A DNA stretch of 50,579 nucleotides from Bacteroidia bacterium (lineage in GTDB: Bacteria > Bacteroidota > Bacteroidia > M30B66). Where the stretch lies: assembly GCA_019695235.1 (NCBI GenBank), contig JAIBAI010000018.1, positions 1 through 50,579 of the forward strand, given 5' to 3'. The notes beneath the pieces were generated by a model that did not search any database, was not told where the DNA came from, and saw only the letters and a list, made by a program, of their open reading frames with translations. Shown here piece by piece: positions 50,563 to 50,579 of the stretch; the stretch's first letter is position 1, and the number at the start of each line of letters is the position of its first letter. A program made the position numbers and the translations under genes.

Positions 50563-50579
50563 GCAGGAAAAAATTAAAT

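Overview
The window reads as a chromosomal segment of a Bacteroidota bacterium, probably from an environmental, gliding-capable lineage outside Bacteroidales (Chitinophagales, Saprospirales or a related order; the exact order cannot be fixed from the sequence). Four observations point there. Several secreted proteins end in type IX secretion (T9SS) sorting domains of type A (940-3945, 46125-46622) and type B (left edge, 25071-27011). gldF/gldG and a PorP/SprF-like gene are present. Genes generally lack strong Shine-Dalgarno sites. Many genes and both tRNAs follow the Bacteroidota -7 element TAnnTTTG, often with TTTG or TTG about 18-20 bases upstream. No phage, insertion sequence, integrase or CRISPR array was seen.

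Layout, left to right. Positions 1-4.6 kb hold the end of a type B T9SS cargo gene, a large SBBP-repeat/PKD type A cargo gene, and a 666-base stretch without a convincing gene that contains a strong minus-strand terminator. Positions 4.6-9.4 kb hold two coupled glycosyltransferases, divergent from a membrane-bound CapD-like sugar-nucleotide epimerase/dehydratase and a thioesterase. Positions 9.4-13 kb hold the gldF-gldG-DUF4340 operon. Positions 13-15.6 kb hold a small secreted protein and a coupled pair of a flavin amine-oxidase-like protein and a putative outer-membrane barrel. Positions 15.6-24 kb are housekeeping: tRNA-Leu, trigger factor, an EamA exporter with a YkgJ-type protein, an M23/LysM peptidase, a UMF1-type MFS protein, a bifunctional-nuclease-family protein, etfB-etfA, a small ORF and tRNA-Ser. 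Positions 24-31.9 kb hold a DUF2279 protein, a type B cargo protein with SprB-like repeats, an MBL hydrolase, lpxB, a histone H1-like AAPAKK-repeat protein, a GNAT acetyltransferase and aspartate kinase.

Positions 31.9-38.9 kb are the envelope-elongation cluster purH-mreB-mreC-mreD-mrdA-rodA, transcribed leftward. Positions 39-46.1 kb run rightward: a MacB/FtsX-type permease, signal peptidase I, a WbqC-like protein, an amino-acid permease and a PorP/SprF-OmpA pair. Positions 46.1-50.5 kb hold a leftward, translationally coupled three-gene operon. It encodes a 1149-residue collagen-like protein with about 238 Gly-X-Y triplets, a small secreted protein with a duplicated PYD motif, and a small T9SS type A cargo protein.

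The common theme is the cell surface: T9SS cargo and accessory proteins, the gliding ABC transporter, peptidoglycan elongation, lipid A and polysaccharide synthesis, and signal peptidase. The most unusual items are the coupled collagen-like operon, the terminator-bearing non-coding stretch near 4.1 kb, and the H1-like repeat gene whose terminator nearly touches the next start codon.
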